Source: CAZWUW01 sp964636895
GTDB lineage: Bacteria > Bacillota > Thermincolia > Thermincolales > CAZWUW01
Length of the DNA stretch: 21,872 bases
Direction: 5' to 3'
Assembly (NCBI GenBank): GCA_964636895.1
Contig: CAZWUW010000051.1
Coordinates: 1 to 21,872, forward strand
Shown here piece by piece: positions 5,601-13,480 of this stretch. The position numbers and the translations under genes are program-made. The notes under the pieces were generated by a model, which saw nothing but the letters and a program-made list of their open reading frames with translations, ran no database searches and was not told the DNA's origin. Position 1 is the stretch's first letter, and each line of letters opens with the position of its first letter.

Positions 5601-6823
5601 TGTCTTTACAAGATGAGGCCCTGAAAATGCATCGTGAAAAAGTCGGTAAAATTGAAATAAAAAACAAGGTTCGCGTGGATAATGCCAAAGAACTTAGTCT
5701 GGCTTACACTCCGGGTGTTGCTGAACCCTGCAGAATAATTTACCAGGATAAAGAAGCGGTCTTTACATATACCGCCAGAGGCAATATGGTTGCTGTGGTG
5801 ACAGATGGAACAGCTGTGCTCGGCCTAGGCGATATCGGTCCGGAAGCGGCTTTACCTGTTATGGAAGGTAAAGCCGTACTCTTTAAAGCATTTGCCGGTG
5901 TAGATGCATTTCCTATTTGCCTGGCCACGAAGGATCCTGCAGAAATTGTAAGCACGGTAAAAATGCTTGAACCTACTTTTGGTGGGATTAATCTGGAGGA
6001 CATAGCGGCTCCCCGGTGTTTTGAAGTTGAAAAAAGGTTAAAGGCCGAACTTGATATACCGGTATTTCACGATGATCAGCATGGAACGGCGATAGTTGTA
6101 TTGGCCGGTTTATTAAATGCACTAAAGATAGTTGGCAAACATATCGATAAGATTAAAGTAGTAGTTAATGGCAGTGGTTCAGCAGGTGTAGCCATAGCGA
6201 GACTGCTGATGGATGCCGGGCTAGAAAATGTGATTATGTGTGACATCCCCGGCATTCTTTATAAAGGGGCGAACTGGTTAAACTCAGCTCAGGCCGAAAT
6301 GGCAGGCATTACTAATCCCTATAATATATGCGGCAACTTGACTGATGCTATTACTGGGGCTGATGTTTTTATTGGAGTATCAGCCGCGGGGGTGCTAAGC
6401 CGGGAAATGGTAGCTGCCATGGCTGACCGGCCAATTGTATTTGCATTGGCCAATCCCGAGCCGGAAATCATGCCTGAGGAAGCTAAAGCTGCTGGGGCGT
6501 ATATTATTGCCACCGGCAGATCAGACTATCCAAATCAGATAAACAATGTTTTGGCTTTTCCAGGTATTTTTCGGGGTGCGCTTGACGTTAGGGCTACCGA
6601 TATCACAGAAAACATGAAATTAGCTGCTGCCCGGGCGATTGCAGGTTTACTGGATAATTCAGAAATGTCACCTGATTATATAATTCCCCAACCTTTTGAT
6701 AAACGGGTAGCACCTGCTGTAGCAGGCGCTGTAGCAGAAGTAGCCGTAAGGGAGGGCCAAGCTAGAGTTAAGCTGTCCGCTGCTGATGTAGCCGAAAAAA
6801 CCCGCCAGTTGGTAGGGGAATAA
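5600..6823 (+). CDS. Malic enzyme (malate to pyruvate and CO2)
   Basis: Oxidative decarboxylation of malate to pyruvate with NAD(P). The 407-aa length is that of the short bacterial form, without the phosphotransacetylase-like C-terminal domain of MaeB. Visible motifs: the catalytic Tyr segment SLAYTPGVAEPC near residue 37, the catalytic Lys segment around residue 90, GGINLEDIAAPRCFEVE with metal-binding acids, FHDDQHGTA, the dinucleotide turn GSGSAGVAIARLL, and ALANPEPEI near the end. ATG 5600 overlaps the last base of the beta subunit stop (TGATG), and GGAGG at 5588-5592 is well placed, so translation is probably coupled. With fumarase it converts fumarate to pyruvate. Cofactor preference cannot be read reliably. 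Confidence 0.93.
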   Translation: MSLQDEALKMHREKVGKIEIKNKVRVDNAKELSLAYTPGVAEPCRIIYQDKEAVFTYTARGNMVAVVTDGTAVLGLGDIGPEAALPVMEGKAVLFKAFAGVDAFPICLATKDPAEIVSTVKMLEPTFGGINLEDIAAPRCFEVEKRLKAELDIPVFHDDQHGTAIVVLAGLLNALKIVGKHIDKIKVVVNGSGSAGVAIARLLMDAGLENVIMCDIPGILYKGANWLNSAQAEMAGITNPYNICGNLTDAITGADVFIGVSAAGVLSREMVAAMADRPIVFALANPEPEIMPEEAKAAGAYIIATGRSDYPNQINNVLAFPGIFRGALDVRATDITENMKLAAARAIAGLLDNSEMSPDYIIPQPFDKRVAPAVAGAVAEVAVREGQARVKLSAADVAEKTRQLVGE

Positions 6824-6887
6824 CCACTTAACTTTAAATTTTACCGCTTACAGACTACTTTTATCACTTAACCCAAAAAATAGTGCC

Positions 6888-6916
6888 TTAAGAACATATT
6901 TATCATAAAATATACT
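6888..6916 (+). promoter_or_regulatory. Candidate sigma-A promoter for the small membrane protein gene
   Basis: TTAAGA (6888-6893) and TATACT (6911-6916) are 17 nt apart. A short hairpin AACCCA/TGGGTT (6942-6961) follows in the leader. Confidence 0.5.
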
Positions 6917-6968
6917 TAAGAATAACTAAATATAGCTATAAAACCCAATAGAAAGTGGGTTGAGACTT

Positions 6969-7115
6969 ATGCCATCAGTTATTAAAAGAAACATGCTAGA
7001 GAATTTTGAAGAAGCAGGTTCACATTATACCGAACTAAAAGCAGTCCAAGCAGCCCGCATATCAACGTTATTTATTGCGCTGCTTACCACTGTGCTGACG
7101 ATTATAGCCCAATAG
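6969..7115 (+). CDS. Small single-TM protein, 48 aa
   Basis: Unrecognised. A 48-aa reading frame from ATG 6969 to TAG 7113. The first half is polar (KRNMLENFEEAGSHYTEL), and the last 18 residues (ISTLFIALLTTVLTIIAQ) form a membrane helix, giving a tail-anchored type. The ribosome site is weak (AAAGTGGG about 9 nt before). A reasonable promoter lies at 6888-6916. Its clean amphipathic plus hydrophobic layout in a region otherwise free of genes suggests it is real, but no function can be assigned. Confidence 0.5.
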   Translation: MPSVIKRNMLENFEEAGSHYTELKAVQAARISTLFIALLTTVLTIIAQ

Positions 7116-7166
7116 AAAAATTATTGTATCCCGCAACCGATTATTTCGGTAAAGGATGTGTTTAAC

Positions 7167-7388
7167 ATGCCTCAAAAACATTGTATGCTTGAAGACAATA
7201 AGATTTGTGACAATTGTTGTGAATGTAATATTTGTGATTTAGACAAAAAAAAGATTTGCGATAATTGCGCCAAATGCATTGATGCTGATGCTGTTTACAA
7301 AGCAATTAATATTGATGAAATATTCTTAGCTGATGATTTAAAAAAAAAATTACGGATGGTTGATTCTAGACGTAGTAATAAGCATTAA
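7167..7388 (+). CDS. Small cysteine-rich protein, probable metal or Fe-S binder
   Basis: Unrecognised, 73 aa. The N-terminal 40 residues hold nine cysteines, including a repeated CDNC pattern: ICDNCCECNICDLDKKK followed by ICDNCAKC. This is typical of a zinc or iron-sulfur binding module, though the spacing is not that of a classical 2[4Fe-4S] ferredoxin. The second half is polar and charged (DEIFLADDLKKKLRMVDSRR). ATG 7167 has AAAGGA 10 nt upstream; an upstream in-frame GTG at 7158 is too close to that site. A strong terminator follows 47 nt after the stop, so the gene is at the end of its transcript. Confidence 0.75.
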   Translation: MPQKHCMLEDNKICDNCCECNICDLDKKKICDNCAKCIDADAVYKAINIDEIFLADDLKKKLRMVDSRRSNKH

Positions 7389-7434
7389 GGTTAGGCCTTT
7401 TGTAGCGACGCCGGTATAATGTGCTGAACCTACC

Positions 7435-7480
7435 AGAAGACCTATTTTTGCTTTACATAGCAAAAATAGGTCTTCTTTTA
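7435..7480 (+). terminator. Strong intrinsic terminator
   Basis: The arms 7435-7452 and 7459-7476 form a perfect 18-bp stem (AGAAGACC... / ...GGTCTTCT) around a 6-nt loop, followed by TTTATTTAA. It ends the cysteine-rich gene transcript and would also stop leftward reading because the stem is symmetric. Confidence 0.92.
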
Positions 7481-7500
7481 TTTAACATTAAACTTCCGAT

Positions 7501-7520
7501 AATGATAATTATGTAAACTA
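7501..7520. repeat. 20-bp direct repeat, left copy
   Basis: AATGATAATTATGTAAACTA is identical to 10186-10205, in the same orientation. Both copies are followed by a GAGGGG run. No other copy is seen in the window. It may be the remnant end of an insertion element bracketing the MerR-methyltransferase cassette. Confidence 0.75.
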
Positions 7521-8090
7521 CGAGAGGGGGACTAATTATTATAAGGCACCTCCTGGAATAAAAACCGATTTTCTGTATGGGTTTTGGGCTGTATCTCACC
7601 AACCAGTCATATTTAAAATGACCACTCGACTGCCCCGCAGCCGCCCCCCCGATAAGGCCTTGTTTTCGCCCAGAAGGGCCTTCTAAGGATTAGCCAGTAT
7701 CTTTGTATGTACCGGTCAAAAATACGGCCTTTTTATTTGCTCTGTAAGGTGCCTCCATTTTTTTGCTAAGGTGTTTGTACGTGCGGAAATTTGGGCTTCT
7801 AGGCTCTTGTCGGCATCTGGATATTATTTTGGGTTTTGGAATGGCTTAGTGCGTTCAATTGGAAGAATTTTTTGCTTTGGGTTTGAACTCTGAAACTTTA
7901 TCATTGTGATTTATGACTCGGGATTTTATTGCAGCAAAAAATGTGTTTGTTTGGATTGTTGGCTGAATTTAGTTTGGCTAGTTTTTTATCGTTTTGAGTT
8001 ATTGAGTTCTTCTATACACTCACACGTTGCCCATTTCGCTAGTTAACATAATACAAAAGAACAGGGCGGGTTTACAATGTGGCGCTAATG
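7521..8090. other. Gene-free stretch, partly T/G-skewed
   Basis: No credible reading frame, RNA gene or complete mobile element is seen in these 570 nt; all frames are interrupted by stops. From about 7740 to 8000 the plus strand is strikingly rich in T and G and poor in C. TAAGGCACCTCC (7542-7553) and TAAGGTGCCTCC (7745-7756) are near repeats. AGAAGGGCCTTCT (7672-7684) is a short palindrome. It looks like decayed sequence adjoining the left 20-bp repeat. Confidence 0.5.
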
Positions 8091-9086
8091 CTATTCGACC
8101 ACCGCACAGGCAAAATGGGCATGTTCCAAGGCATGATAGTTGTCTGTGCGTCCTTGGAAATAGCGTTCTTCAATGTCTGAAGGGCTTAGGTTCTCCTTAA
8201 GACGTAGCCCTAAAGCGGCAAGGTCTATAGAAAGAGTTGACGGGTCAAACCCGGATTTCATTTTCTCACCTACTGCAGATAACAAAAACCACTGTGCCCG
8301 TGGAGCTACTTTTGCAGGGTCAAATGCATCGGTATCCAGGTAATCAAAAATAACTGTACTGCCTTTTGGAGCGATGCCTGCAACTGTGCGCAGGGTATCA
8401 AATACAGTTTCACGGGGCAGGTAGTAAGTTACACCCAGCCAGTTAAAGAAGCCCAAGGCTTTCGGGTCATACAATGAATTTTTAAGCACATCATCAAGTC
8501 TCTGGCGCGTGAAATCTACCGGAACAAAATATAGTTGCTTTGGAATCTCCCAGCCTAATTCAGTGAGGCGTTGACGCTTAAAAACTTGGGTAGCCGGACG
8601 ATCCACCTCAAACACCTGGAGCTTCTCCGCCAGTTCCGGGCACCGGAAAGCAAAGGTGTCCATCCCTGCTCCCAAGATCACGTACTGCTTTACTCCGTTC
8701 CTGACAGCCTCCTCTAGACTGTCTTCAGTATACCGGGCCCTGCTGAGTGCCAATGCAACACCCCCATTAGCCTGCATAAACCAATCCATGGCCGACGTTT
8801 GGCTGGAAATTAGGGTCGAATTTTTAGGAGCAATAGCCTCAATAGTACGTTGAAAACGCTGGGGAAGTAAAAATTTTATGATGGAAGGAACAGTCTTTCG
8901 GGTGCCTAAATAATTGATTACCTTTGCACCAAAATATATTCGACCGTTGAAGGTTGTGCGTTCCTCTTCCGTTAGCAAGTGAATGGCCAAAAAGTCATCA
9001 AATATCTTTGGTTCATCATGCGCCGCATGATAGGCTCGACAGTAAGCCGATATCCATGCCATAACACTCTCTTTATTTACATTCAT
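8091..9086 (-). CDS. Class I SAM-dependent methyltransferase, PPM1/LCMT type
   Basis: A 331-aa putative S-adenosylmethionine-dependent O-methyltransferase of the leucine carboxyl methyltransferase-like family, common in actinobacteria and some Firmicutes. The SAM-binding motif is VILGAGMDTFAFR at about residue 140, followed by the acidic EVDRPATQ strand end. VPVDFT and FFNWLGVTYYLP correspond to later conserved positions of the family. The substrate is unknown; many members act on small secondary metabolites. Two in-frame ATGs compete: 9098, only one nt after a GGGGG run, and 9086, with GAGGG about 6 nt upstream; the latter is preferred. It lies behind a promoter with MerR-type geometry and directly downstream of a BmrR-like regulator on the same strand, so it is the likely target of that activator. 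Confidence 0.85.
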   Translation of the reverse strand: MNVNKESVMAWISAYCRAYHAAHDEPKIFDDFLAIHLLTEEERTTFNGRIYFGAKVINYLGTRKTVPSIIKFLLPQRFQRTIEAIAPKNSTLISSQTSAMDWFMQANGGVALALSRARYTEDSLEEAVRNGVKQYVILGAGMDTFAFRCPELAEKLQVFEVDRPATQVFKRQRLTELGWEIPKQLYFVPVDFTRQRLDDVLKNSLYDPKALGFFNWLGVTYYLPRETVFDTLRTVAGIAPKGSTVIFDYLDTDAFDPAKVAPRAQWFLLSAVGEKMKSGFDPSTLSIDLAALGLRLKENLSPSDIEERYFQGRTDNYHALEHAHFACAVVE

Positions 9087-9125
9087 CTTCACCCTCATCC
9101 CCCTTCAATACTCTTTGTTAACAAA

Positions 9126-9156
9126 ATTATAAACTCTGCCCAGCGGGGAGAGTCAA
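9126..9156 (-). promoter_or_regulatory. MerR-type promoter with 19-bp spacer and operator dyad
   Basis: On the minus strand TTGACT (-35, 9151-9156) and TATAAT (-10, 9126-9131) are 19 bp apart, the overlong spacer used by MerR activators. The spacer region holds a 21-bp dyad (9133-9153, ACTCT...AGAGT, 8 of 10 positions paired). The TTGACTCTCCCC beginning resembles the Bacillus bmr promoter. Confidence 0.85.
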
Positions 9157-9162
9157 ATATTT

Positions 9163-10005
9163 TCATGTATTATTTATTACCGGCACCTGTACGTCTATCA
9201 TTACTTTTTTAGGCACCCGGCCCTCGGGCGCACTTAAATATACATTGATAGCAGGTCCGATAGGTCCGTATTTGTGCTGTTTTATCCATTCATACAATTG
9301 GGGGTGTGTCTCAGTTAACAGTGTATAATAGTCTCCTTCGTGAATAATGGAAGCATATAATCCGGACGGAATTTCTCTGAGAAACGAATAGTTATATGAT
9401 TTATCTGCAAAAACCTCGCAGCAGAACTCAATATCTGCATCCTTGTAGTCAAACACCCGGTAGTTGTCGTGAAATACCGTCATCACACCACCTTTTATAA
9501 CCATGTTGTATTCACGGACAAGATGGACCAGCTCAACACACTTGGCAGTCGCCGCGCTGAATTCGTATTTCAACCTGGATCTAATAAAAGCCACGAGCCT
9601 GGATGGTATATGTTTAATTATAATATCTCTCGGCTGCCGGGTCTCCATCTCTTTGTATATCTGTTTCACTGTAGCAAGCTGCTGTTGAACTTTTTGCAGT
9701 TCTTCCAACTGCAAAGCCATCTGTGACATTTTTTTATCTACTAAAGCCAAAACCTTCTCAGATGCAAAATCTTTATTTTCGAAACACCTGCGAAGTTCAT
9801 CAGAAGAAAACCCCAACAACTTCATTTCCTTGAAAAAAGAAATCAAAGCCGGCTGGCTTTTGGAATAATACCTGTATCTGCTTACGGAATCAACGTAAGC
9901 CGGTTTGAGTAGTCCTATTTTATCAAAATAACGTAATGTTTTGACCGAAATACGGCATATCTCGGATACCTGCCCAATACTAAGCAGGTCTTCGGAATCG
10001 TTCAT
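9163..10005 (-). CDS. MerR family activator with GyrI-like effector domain (BmrR-like)
   Basis: A 280-aa regulator. Residues about 8-75 form the MerR winged helix: LLSIGQVSEICRISVKTLRYF, DKIGLLKPAYVD, then SRYRYYS. A dimerising coiled coil follows at about 85-120 (VDKKMSQMALQLEELQKVQQ). Residues about 128-278 are a GyrI-like ligand-binding domain (IPSRLVAFIRSR start, EIPSGLYASIIHEGDYY, LYEWIKQHKY, ending VMIDVQVPV). That is the architecture of BmrR, which binds cationic lipophilic drugs and untwists promoters with long spacers. It lies 76 nt upstream of the methyltransferase on the same strand, with a matching promoter between them. The inducer is unknown. The pair is bracketed by 20-bp direct repeats. 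Start ATG 10005 follows GGAG. Confidence 0.9.
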   Translation of the reverse strand: MNDSEDLLSIGQVSEICRISVKTLRYFDKIGLLKPAYVDSVSRYRYYSKSQPALISFFKEMKLLGFSSDELRRCFENKDFASEKVLALVDKKMSQMALQLEELQKVQQQLATVKQIYKEMETRQPRDIIIKHIPSRLVAFIRSRLKYEFSAATAKCVELVHLVREYNMVIKGGVMTVFHDNYRVFDYKDADIEFCCEVFADKSYNYSFLREIPSGLYASIIHEGDYYTLLTETHPQLYEWIKQHKYGPIGPAINVYLSAPEGRVPKKVMIDVQVPVINNT

Positions 10006-10185
10006 ATCAACACTCCATCACAATAAATATTATTTGAACTGCACGGCGTTGAGCTCACACTAAGCAGCGATTGCTTGATACTTGCTAACGGAAGAGGAAC
10101 GCACAACCTTCCTTTGTTTGGGGTGTGTTATAATTACTTAATACCTGGGTTTGCCCTTCCCTACCTGTAATTTAATTACTGCGGC

Positions 10186-10205
10186 AATGATAATTATGTA
10201 AACTA
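10186..10205. repeat. 20-bp direct repeat, right copy
   Basis: Identical to 7501-7520 and in the same orientation. It ends 13 nt before the stop of ywbE. The copies are 2.68 kb apart and enclose the MerR-methyltransferase pair and the gene-free stretch. Confidence 0.75.
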
Positions 10206-10218
10206 AATGAGGGGAAGA

Positions 10219-10422
10219 TTATTTGGAAATAATCCGCTGCACCCTCCCAATCTGCCCAGTGGTCAATCGAACCTTAATTCCGTGTGGATGATTCTTGCCA
10301 GGCGTCAATATATCTTTAACCTCTCCGGTTGTGATTTGTCCGGATCGTTGGTTTTGTTTTTCCACTATGTCTACCAGTAGCCCTGCTCGGATATTTTTTC
10401 TTACGGTATGTTCTTGCGACAA
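10219..10422 (-). CDS. ywbE: YwbE family protein (DUF2196)
   Basis: A short conserved protein of unknown function, 67 aa. The pattern RKNIRAGLLVDIVEKQNQRS, the TGEVKDILT segment, HPHGIKVRL and GQIGRVQRII match the YwbE family, which is predicted to form a small beta-barrel. TTG 10422 is favoured, with GAGGTGA about 6 nt upstream. GTG 10431 would overlap that ribosome site. It is transcribed away from the kinase-like gene. Confidence 0.85.
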   Translation of the reverse strand: MSQEHTVRKNIRAGLLVDIVEKQNQRSGQITTGEVKDILTPGKNHPHGIKVRLTTGQIGRVQRIISK

Positions 10423-10624
10423 TCTGATCACCTCAACTTTGCTGATATGAAATCAAATTCCCCCACTTTAAACCCTTCCAGTATTTTACCTGCAATAACG
10501 TCTAGTTTGATGAGTATTTACATAAGGTCAATAATACTAAGGGTTTTCAATTTAGTTATATAGGGTTACACTAATAATATGAAATCCTTAGAAAAATGTA
10601 TAATAGATTTGGGGAAAAACTAAG

Positions 10625-11320
10625 ATGAGTACCTTAGAGTATTTGGAAAAACATCAAAAAAAAGCGCTTAGAAAAGACATCGAAAAATTAGTTGAGCAAG
10701 CAGTTATAAAAGCTGACGGATTCGACTTTGTCCAGGTCAGTTATACAGATGAAAAGTTTCAACTTATCGGTTGCGGCTGTTCTTCTGCTGTTTTCAGGTC
10801 AAAGCAATTTCCTTTTGTGGCCGTAAAAATATATTCCCATGAATTCCGAAAGCAGCTATTTAATGAGATCATGGCCTATAAAAAAACTAAAGGACTTAAA
10901 TGGTTTCCCAGGCTGTTTTTTTATGGTAAAGGTTATCTGGCTATAGATTTCATTGAAGGAAAAAGTCTTTATGAACACTTAATAGAAGGACTTGAGATTA
11001 ACGAGGATGTCTTGCAACAAGTGGATGAAGCTATAGAAGCCGCAAAAAACAGAGGACTTAGGCCTTCCGACGTTCACTTTAAAAATGTATTAGTCAATGC
11101 CGGGCGGGTATCCCTTGTTGACCTTTCCGATTATCTCACGGCAGTTTATGTAAATCGATGGAGCAGACAGAAGTTTTTTTACAAGACTATATATAAACCT
11201 TTTTTCCGTAAGGTCAGGATACCAAAAAAAGTAGTTGATGTTTTCCGGAAAATATTTAAAATCATAGAGATTTTTATAGACCTTATAGTCAGATATGTTA
11301 ACAAAATAAGGATTTTCTAA
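10625..11320 (+). CDS. Protein kinase-like protein (YrzF/YbdM type)
   Basis: A 231-aa protein resembling the reduced bacterial Ser/Thr kinase fold. A glycine-containing loop (IGCGCSSAVFRS, about residue 48) precedes VAVKIY with the ATP-binding Lys. A hinge (LAIDFIEGKSL) is followed by the catalytic region RPSDVHFKNVLV, in which the usual HRD order is altered but Asp, Lys and Asn are retained. VDLSD replaces the DFG metal site, keeping the first Asp. The C-terminal about 50 residues are basic and hydrophobic (FRKIFKIIEIFIDLIVRYVN), perhaps a membrane-associated amphipathic tail. Substrate unknown. TATAAT at 10599-10604 is a possible -10. The next gene follows 26 nt on and may be co-transcribed. 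Confidence 0.75.
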   Translation: MSTLEYLEKHQKKALRKDIEKLVEQAVIKADGFDFVQVSYTDEKFQLIGCGCSSAVFRSKQFPFVAVKIYSHEFRKQLFNEIMAYKKTKGLKWFPRLFFYGKGYLAIDFIEGKSLYEHLIEGLEINEDVLQQVDEAIEAAKNRGLRPSDVHFKNVLVNAGRVSLVDLSDYLTAVYVNRWSRQKFFYKTIYKPFFRKVRIPKKVVDVFRKIFKIIEIFIDLIVRYVNKIRIF

Positions 11321-11346
11321 CTTACATTAATTTGGAGGGATAAAAC

Positions 11347-11763
11347 GTGAAAAGCCACAGAAAAGAATTATGGTTTGAAACCAACGAACGCCGGAAACTG
11401 ATTAACATTACTGCCCAGGTAGAGCAGACCCTCTATGACAGCGGCATTAAGGAAGGCCTGCTGCTATGTAATGCCATGCATATTACTTCCAGCGTCTTTA
11501 TTAATGATGACGAAAGCGGGCTGCACCTGGATTTTGAAACCTGGCTGGAAAAACTGGCGCCGGAAAAACCTTACGAACAGTATCGGCACAATGGCTATGA
11601 AGATAATGCCGATGCCCACCTTAAACGCACCATCATGGGGCGTGAGGTGGTAGTTGCGGTGACAGCCGGCAAACTGGATTTAGGGCCCTGGGAACAAATA
11701 TTTTATGGTGAATTTGACGGCAAACGCAAAAAACGTGTATTGGTTAAAATTATCGGCAGCTAA
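11347..11763 (+). CDS. yjbQ: YjbQ family protein (UPF0047)
   Basis: A 138-aa protein of the YjbQ/UPF0047 family, annotated in databases as a secondary thiamine-phosphate synthase-like enzyme from weak complementation; the physiological role is unsettled. Family hallmarks are the N-terminal ITAQVEQTLYDSGIKEGL, HITSSVFINDDESGL with a conserved His, NADAHLKRTIMGREV with another His, and the C-terminal LDLGPWEQIFYGEFDGKRKK. The length equals the family norm. Start is GTG 11347 with TTGGAGGGA 6 nt before. Confidence 0.92.
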   Translation: MKSHRKELWFETNERRKLINITAQVEQTLYDSGIKEGLLLCNAMHITSSVFINDDESGLHLDFETWLEKLAPEKPYEQYRHNGYEDNADAHLKRTIMGREVVVAVTAGKLDLGPWEQIFYGEFDGKRKKRVLVKIIGS

Positions 11764-11814
11764 TCTGCATCTTGTATAAATCTTCGAGAATTCTATAAAC
11801 TGGGCAGTATGATA

Positions 11815-13203
11815 TTACTCAATTTTTGTCTCCGGACAACTCTGCACTGGCCGCGCTGACTTATCTATAACCTCTAAAAGTTCAAGCTCGTTTTTTCCGG
11901 AGGACGCGCCCAGTTCTTTGAATTTACGGGCGGTAACCAATACTCTTCCTTCCAAAGAACCAACCGCTTTGTTATAGGCATCTACTGCGCGTTCTAAATT
12001 TTTGCCTATATCCCTAAAATGTCCGGTCAGATGATAAATACGATCATATAAAGTCCGGCCTAAATTGCTGATTTCCTGAGCATTTTGGGTAATTTGCTCC
12101 TGGCGCCAGCCGTATGCCACAGCCCGCAATAAGGCGATTAACGTGGTTGGAGTTGCCATGATTACTTGTTTTTCCACGCCAAACTCAATTAACATAGGGT
12201 CTTGTTCAAGGGCGGCGCTGAAAAATGTTTCACCAGGCAAAAACATGACTACAAACTCAGGGGCCGGCTTGAACTGCTCCCAATAAACCTTGTTACCCAG
12301 TTGAGTTAAATGAGTGCGGATCTGCCGCGCGTGGTCTGTTAGTTTTGCTACTCGGGTGGTTTCATCCTGAGCTTCCAGGGCTTCAAGATAGGCCTGCAAA
12401 GGTGCCTTGGAATCTATCACCAGGTTCTTGTTATTGGGTAATTTAATTACCATATCAGGTCGTAAACGACCGGCCTCGGTAGTTACTGTTTCCTGCTGCA
12501 GGAAGTCACAATACTCGACCATGCCGGCAATTTCCACGACTCGTTTCAGTTGAATTTCCCCCCAGCGACCGCGTACCGTCGGGGCTCGCAGGGCTTTTAC
12601 CAGATTAGTGGTTTCATACTGCAGCTGGGCTTGGGTAGTGGCCAGGGATTTTACTTGTTCGGTAAGACTGACATAGGCAGTAGTCCGGGAATTTTCAATT
12701 TCCCGGATTTTTTGATCGACTTTTTCCAGTGATTCCTGTAAAGGCTTTACAAGTTCGCCAATAGCCTTTTGACGTGATTCTAGGTCGTTTTGTGCACTTA
12801 ATTGATACTTTTCCAGGGAAGCCCTGGCTAATTCCAGGAAGGATTGATTATTGCTTTTGAGTGCTTCTGCAGAAAGGGCTTTGAATGCGTCGGATAATTT
12901 TTGTTGGGCTTCTTGTAGCAGGGCAATTTTTTCTTCGGCCGCCATACGTTCATGGACCAGCCTGGTCTCAAGCTCCGATTTATTTGTCCTGAGTAATGTA
13001 TTTTCGTCTCTGAGCCGGTTATTATCTGTAGTTAATTTTTCAATAGATAATTTTGCTTCCTGCAGATGCTGTTCCCTGCCCTGCAGTCTTTCGGCCATGG
13101 CCGCCCGCTCGGATTTTCCGTCTGAACGCAGAATGAGCCAGACTACAATGCCGCCCAAACCAATTCCAAACACCATAGTTATAATCAGCCAGATATTTTC
13201 CAT
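11815..13203 (-). CDS. rmuC: RmuC-like DNA recombination protein
   Basis: A 462-aa RmuC family protein, thought to limit recombination-driven rearrangements at inverted repeats and predicted to carry a restriction endonuclease-like fold. An N-terminal membrane helix (LIITMVFGIGLGGIVVWLIL, residues 5-24) anchors a long coiled coil (about 30-170, repeated Glu/Leu/Gln heptads). The nuclease-like domain follows: VRGRWGEIQLKRVVEIAGM, RPDMVIKLPNNKNLVIDSKA with the Asp and DSK metal site, and FVVMFLPGE. A basic and acidic tail ends it. ATG 13203 follows AGGTGGTG by 9 nt. No LexA box was found upstream. Confidence 0.93.
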   Translation of the reverse strand: MENIWLIITMVFGIGLGGIVVWLILRSDGKSERAAMAERLQGREQHLQEAKLSIEKLTTDNNRLRDENTLLRTNKSELETRLVHERMAAEEKIALLQEAQQKLSDAFKALSAEALKSNNQSFLELARASLEKYQLSAQNDLESRQKAIGELVKPLQESLEKVDQKIREIENSRTTAYVSLTEQVKSLATTQAQLQYETTNLVKALRAPTVRGRWGEIQLKRVVEIAGMVEYCDFLQQETVTTEAGRLRPDMVIKLPNNKNLVIDSKAPLQAYLEALEAQDETTRVAKLTDHARQIRTHLTQLGNKVYWEQFKPAPEFVVMFLPGETFFSAALEQDPMLIEFGVEKQVIMATPTTLIALLRAVAYGWRQEQITQNAQEISNLGRTLYDRIYHLTGHFRDIGKNLERAVDAYNKAVGSLEGRVLVTARKFKELGASSGKNELELLEVIDKSARPVQSCPETKIE

Positions 13204-13336
13204 CAGTTAATCACCACCTGCCCTCTTCGTGTAAATATAGTAAAAATATCATTAAAAATTGCCGGCGTCAAGGTTACCAGCATCATTTCCCGGTTATACT
13301 AAGCCGTAAGGTTAATAAAAACTGGGAGGTGTTTTT

Positions 13337-13447
13337 TTGAAGGTAGACAGTGATAATGAAATAAGCCTTTTTAAAGGGCTTTTCAATGGTATCCTGTTAA
13401 GCTTGCCGGTTTGGATAATTGTTTTTTATTTCATTTTTAAGTTATGA
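13337..13447 (+). CDS. Small membrane peptide, 36 aa
   Basis: Unrecognised. A TTG start at 13337 lies 6 nt after a full GGGAGGT ribosome site. The product has a short acidic head (KVDSDNEISLFKG) and one membrane helix (LFNGILLSLPVWIIVFYFIF), ending KL. The strong ribosome site, clean topology and gap position between rmuC and cls support it as a genuine gene missed by length cut-offs. It points towards the 3' end of cls. Confidence 0.6.
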   Translation: MKVDSDNEISLFKGLFNGILLSLPVWIIVFYFIFKL

Positions 13448-13480
13448 AAGAAAAGCAGTAGCGGTACAGACTTTTTTCAA

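Noticed and set aside
7521..8090. A group II intron or decayed transposase in the gene-free stretch.
   Set aside because: GTGCG-like starts occur, but there is no domain V, no reverse transcriptase fragment and no readable transposase remnant.
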